6,180 nucleotides of DNA from Corallincola sp. Lineage in GTDB: Bacteria > Pseudomonadota > Gammaproteobacteria > Enterobacterales > Neiellaceae. The DNA lies in contig JAGOCY010000090.1 in the NCBI GenBank assembly GCA_017998495.1, forward strand, positions 1 through 6,180. Reading direction: 5' to 3'. The stretch's first letter is position 1. Every line of letters starts with the position of its first letter. Of this stretch, positions 6,067 to 6,180 are shown one piece after another. The notes beneath the pieces were generated by a model. The model did no database searches, had not been told where the DNA came from, and worked only from the letters and a program-made list of their open reading frames with translations. Both the position numbers and the translations under genes were made by a program.

Positions 6067-6095
6067 CCACCGCGATCCCGTTTGCTGGTGGTTTT
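6067..6095 (+). terminator. Possible intrinsic terminator after the methyltransferase gene
   Basis: CCACCGC (6067-6073) pairs with GC-T-GGTGG (6084-6091) with one bulged T and a 10-nt loop, followed by TTTT (6092-6095) and then GGTT. It begins 2 nt after the stop codon. The stem is short and the T-run modest, so efficiency is uncertain. Confidence 0.45.
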
Positions 6096-6097
6096 GG

Positions 6098-6125
6098 TTG
6101 CGCTGGGGGTGCGCCTTGCTACCAT
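6098..6125 (+). promoter_or_regulatory. Probable sigma-70 promoter for a gene beyond the right edge
   Basis: TTGCGC (6098-6103) is followed after 16 nt by TACCAT (6120-6125), and TG at 6117-6118 makes an extended -10. The expected start is near 6132. No complete gene follows inside the window; an ATG at 6171 is open to the edge but only three codons are visible. Confidence 0.4.
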
Positions 6126-6180
6126 GAGCCCCGGTCTGTGCTGCGCATCAGGCGCCGGGCCTTGCCGTGCATGGAGTGGC

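Noticed and set aside
1..6180. CRISPR array, tRNA or rRNA gene, insertion sequence, phage or toxin-antitoxin genes
   Set aside because: No spaced repeats, cloverleaf, terminal inverted repeats or transposase-like frame were seen on either strand.

Overview
The window looks like chromosomal core sequence from a GC-rich gammaproteobacterium, most likely in or near the Aeromonadaceae. The reasons are the purA-motX gene order, a Vibrio/Aeromonas-type MotX (a part of sodium-driven polar flagellar motors), and high third-position GC throughout. The taxonomy is inferred from remembered family resemblance, because no search could be run.

Layout. Positions 2-448 are the 3' end of purA (adenylosuccinate synthetase), followed by a GC-rich hairpin that is probably its terminator. 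Positions 575-1207 encode MotX, a secreted Sel1-repeat protein of the flagellar motor. Positions 1285-4471 hold four same-strand genes that look like a metal (probably zinc) uptake unit: a tiny His-rich membrane protein, an outer-membrane beta-barrel with a His/Glu/Asp-rich loop framed by two cysteines, a ZnuA/TroA-like periplasmic binding protein, and an ABC-3 (ZnuB-like) permease. The last three overlap end to start (20 and 14 nt), so they are very probably co-translated. No ABC ATPase gene is present in the window. A DUF486 small membrane protein (4455-4796) lies on the opposite strand and overlaps the permease 3' end by 17 nt. Positions 4865-6064 encode a SAM-dependent methyltransferase with the HxCGDL and CCYH motifs of the METTL25/RRNAD1-like (Methyltransf_32) group. 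A probable terminator and a good extended -10 promoter follow, pointing at a gene beyond the right edge.

The most interesting part is the metal module. Its proposed flow is: metal crosses the outer membrane through the barrel with the His/acid loop, is bound in the periplasm by the binding protein, and enters through the permease, powered by an ATPase encoded elsewhere. The His-rich membrane peptide would be an accessory part. Metal identity and function are inferences. No convincing Zur operator was seen.
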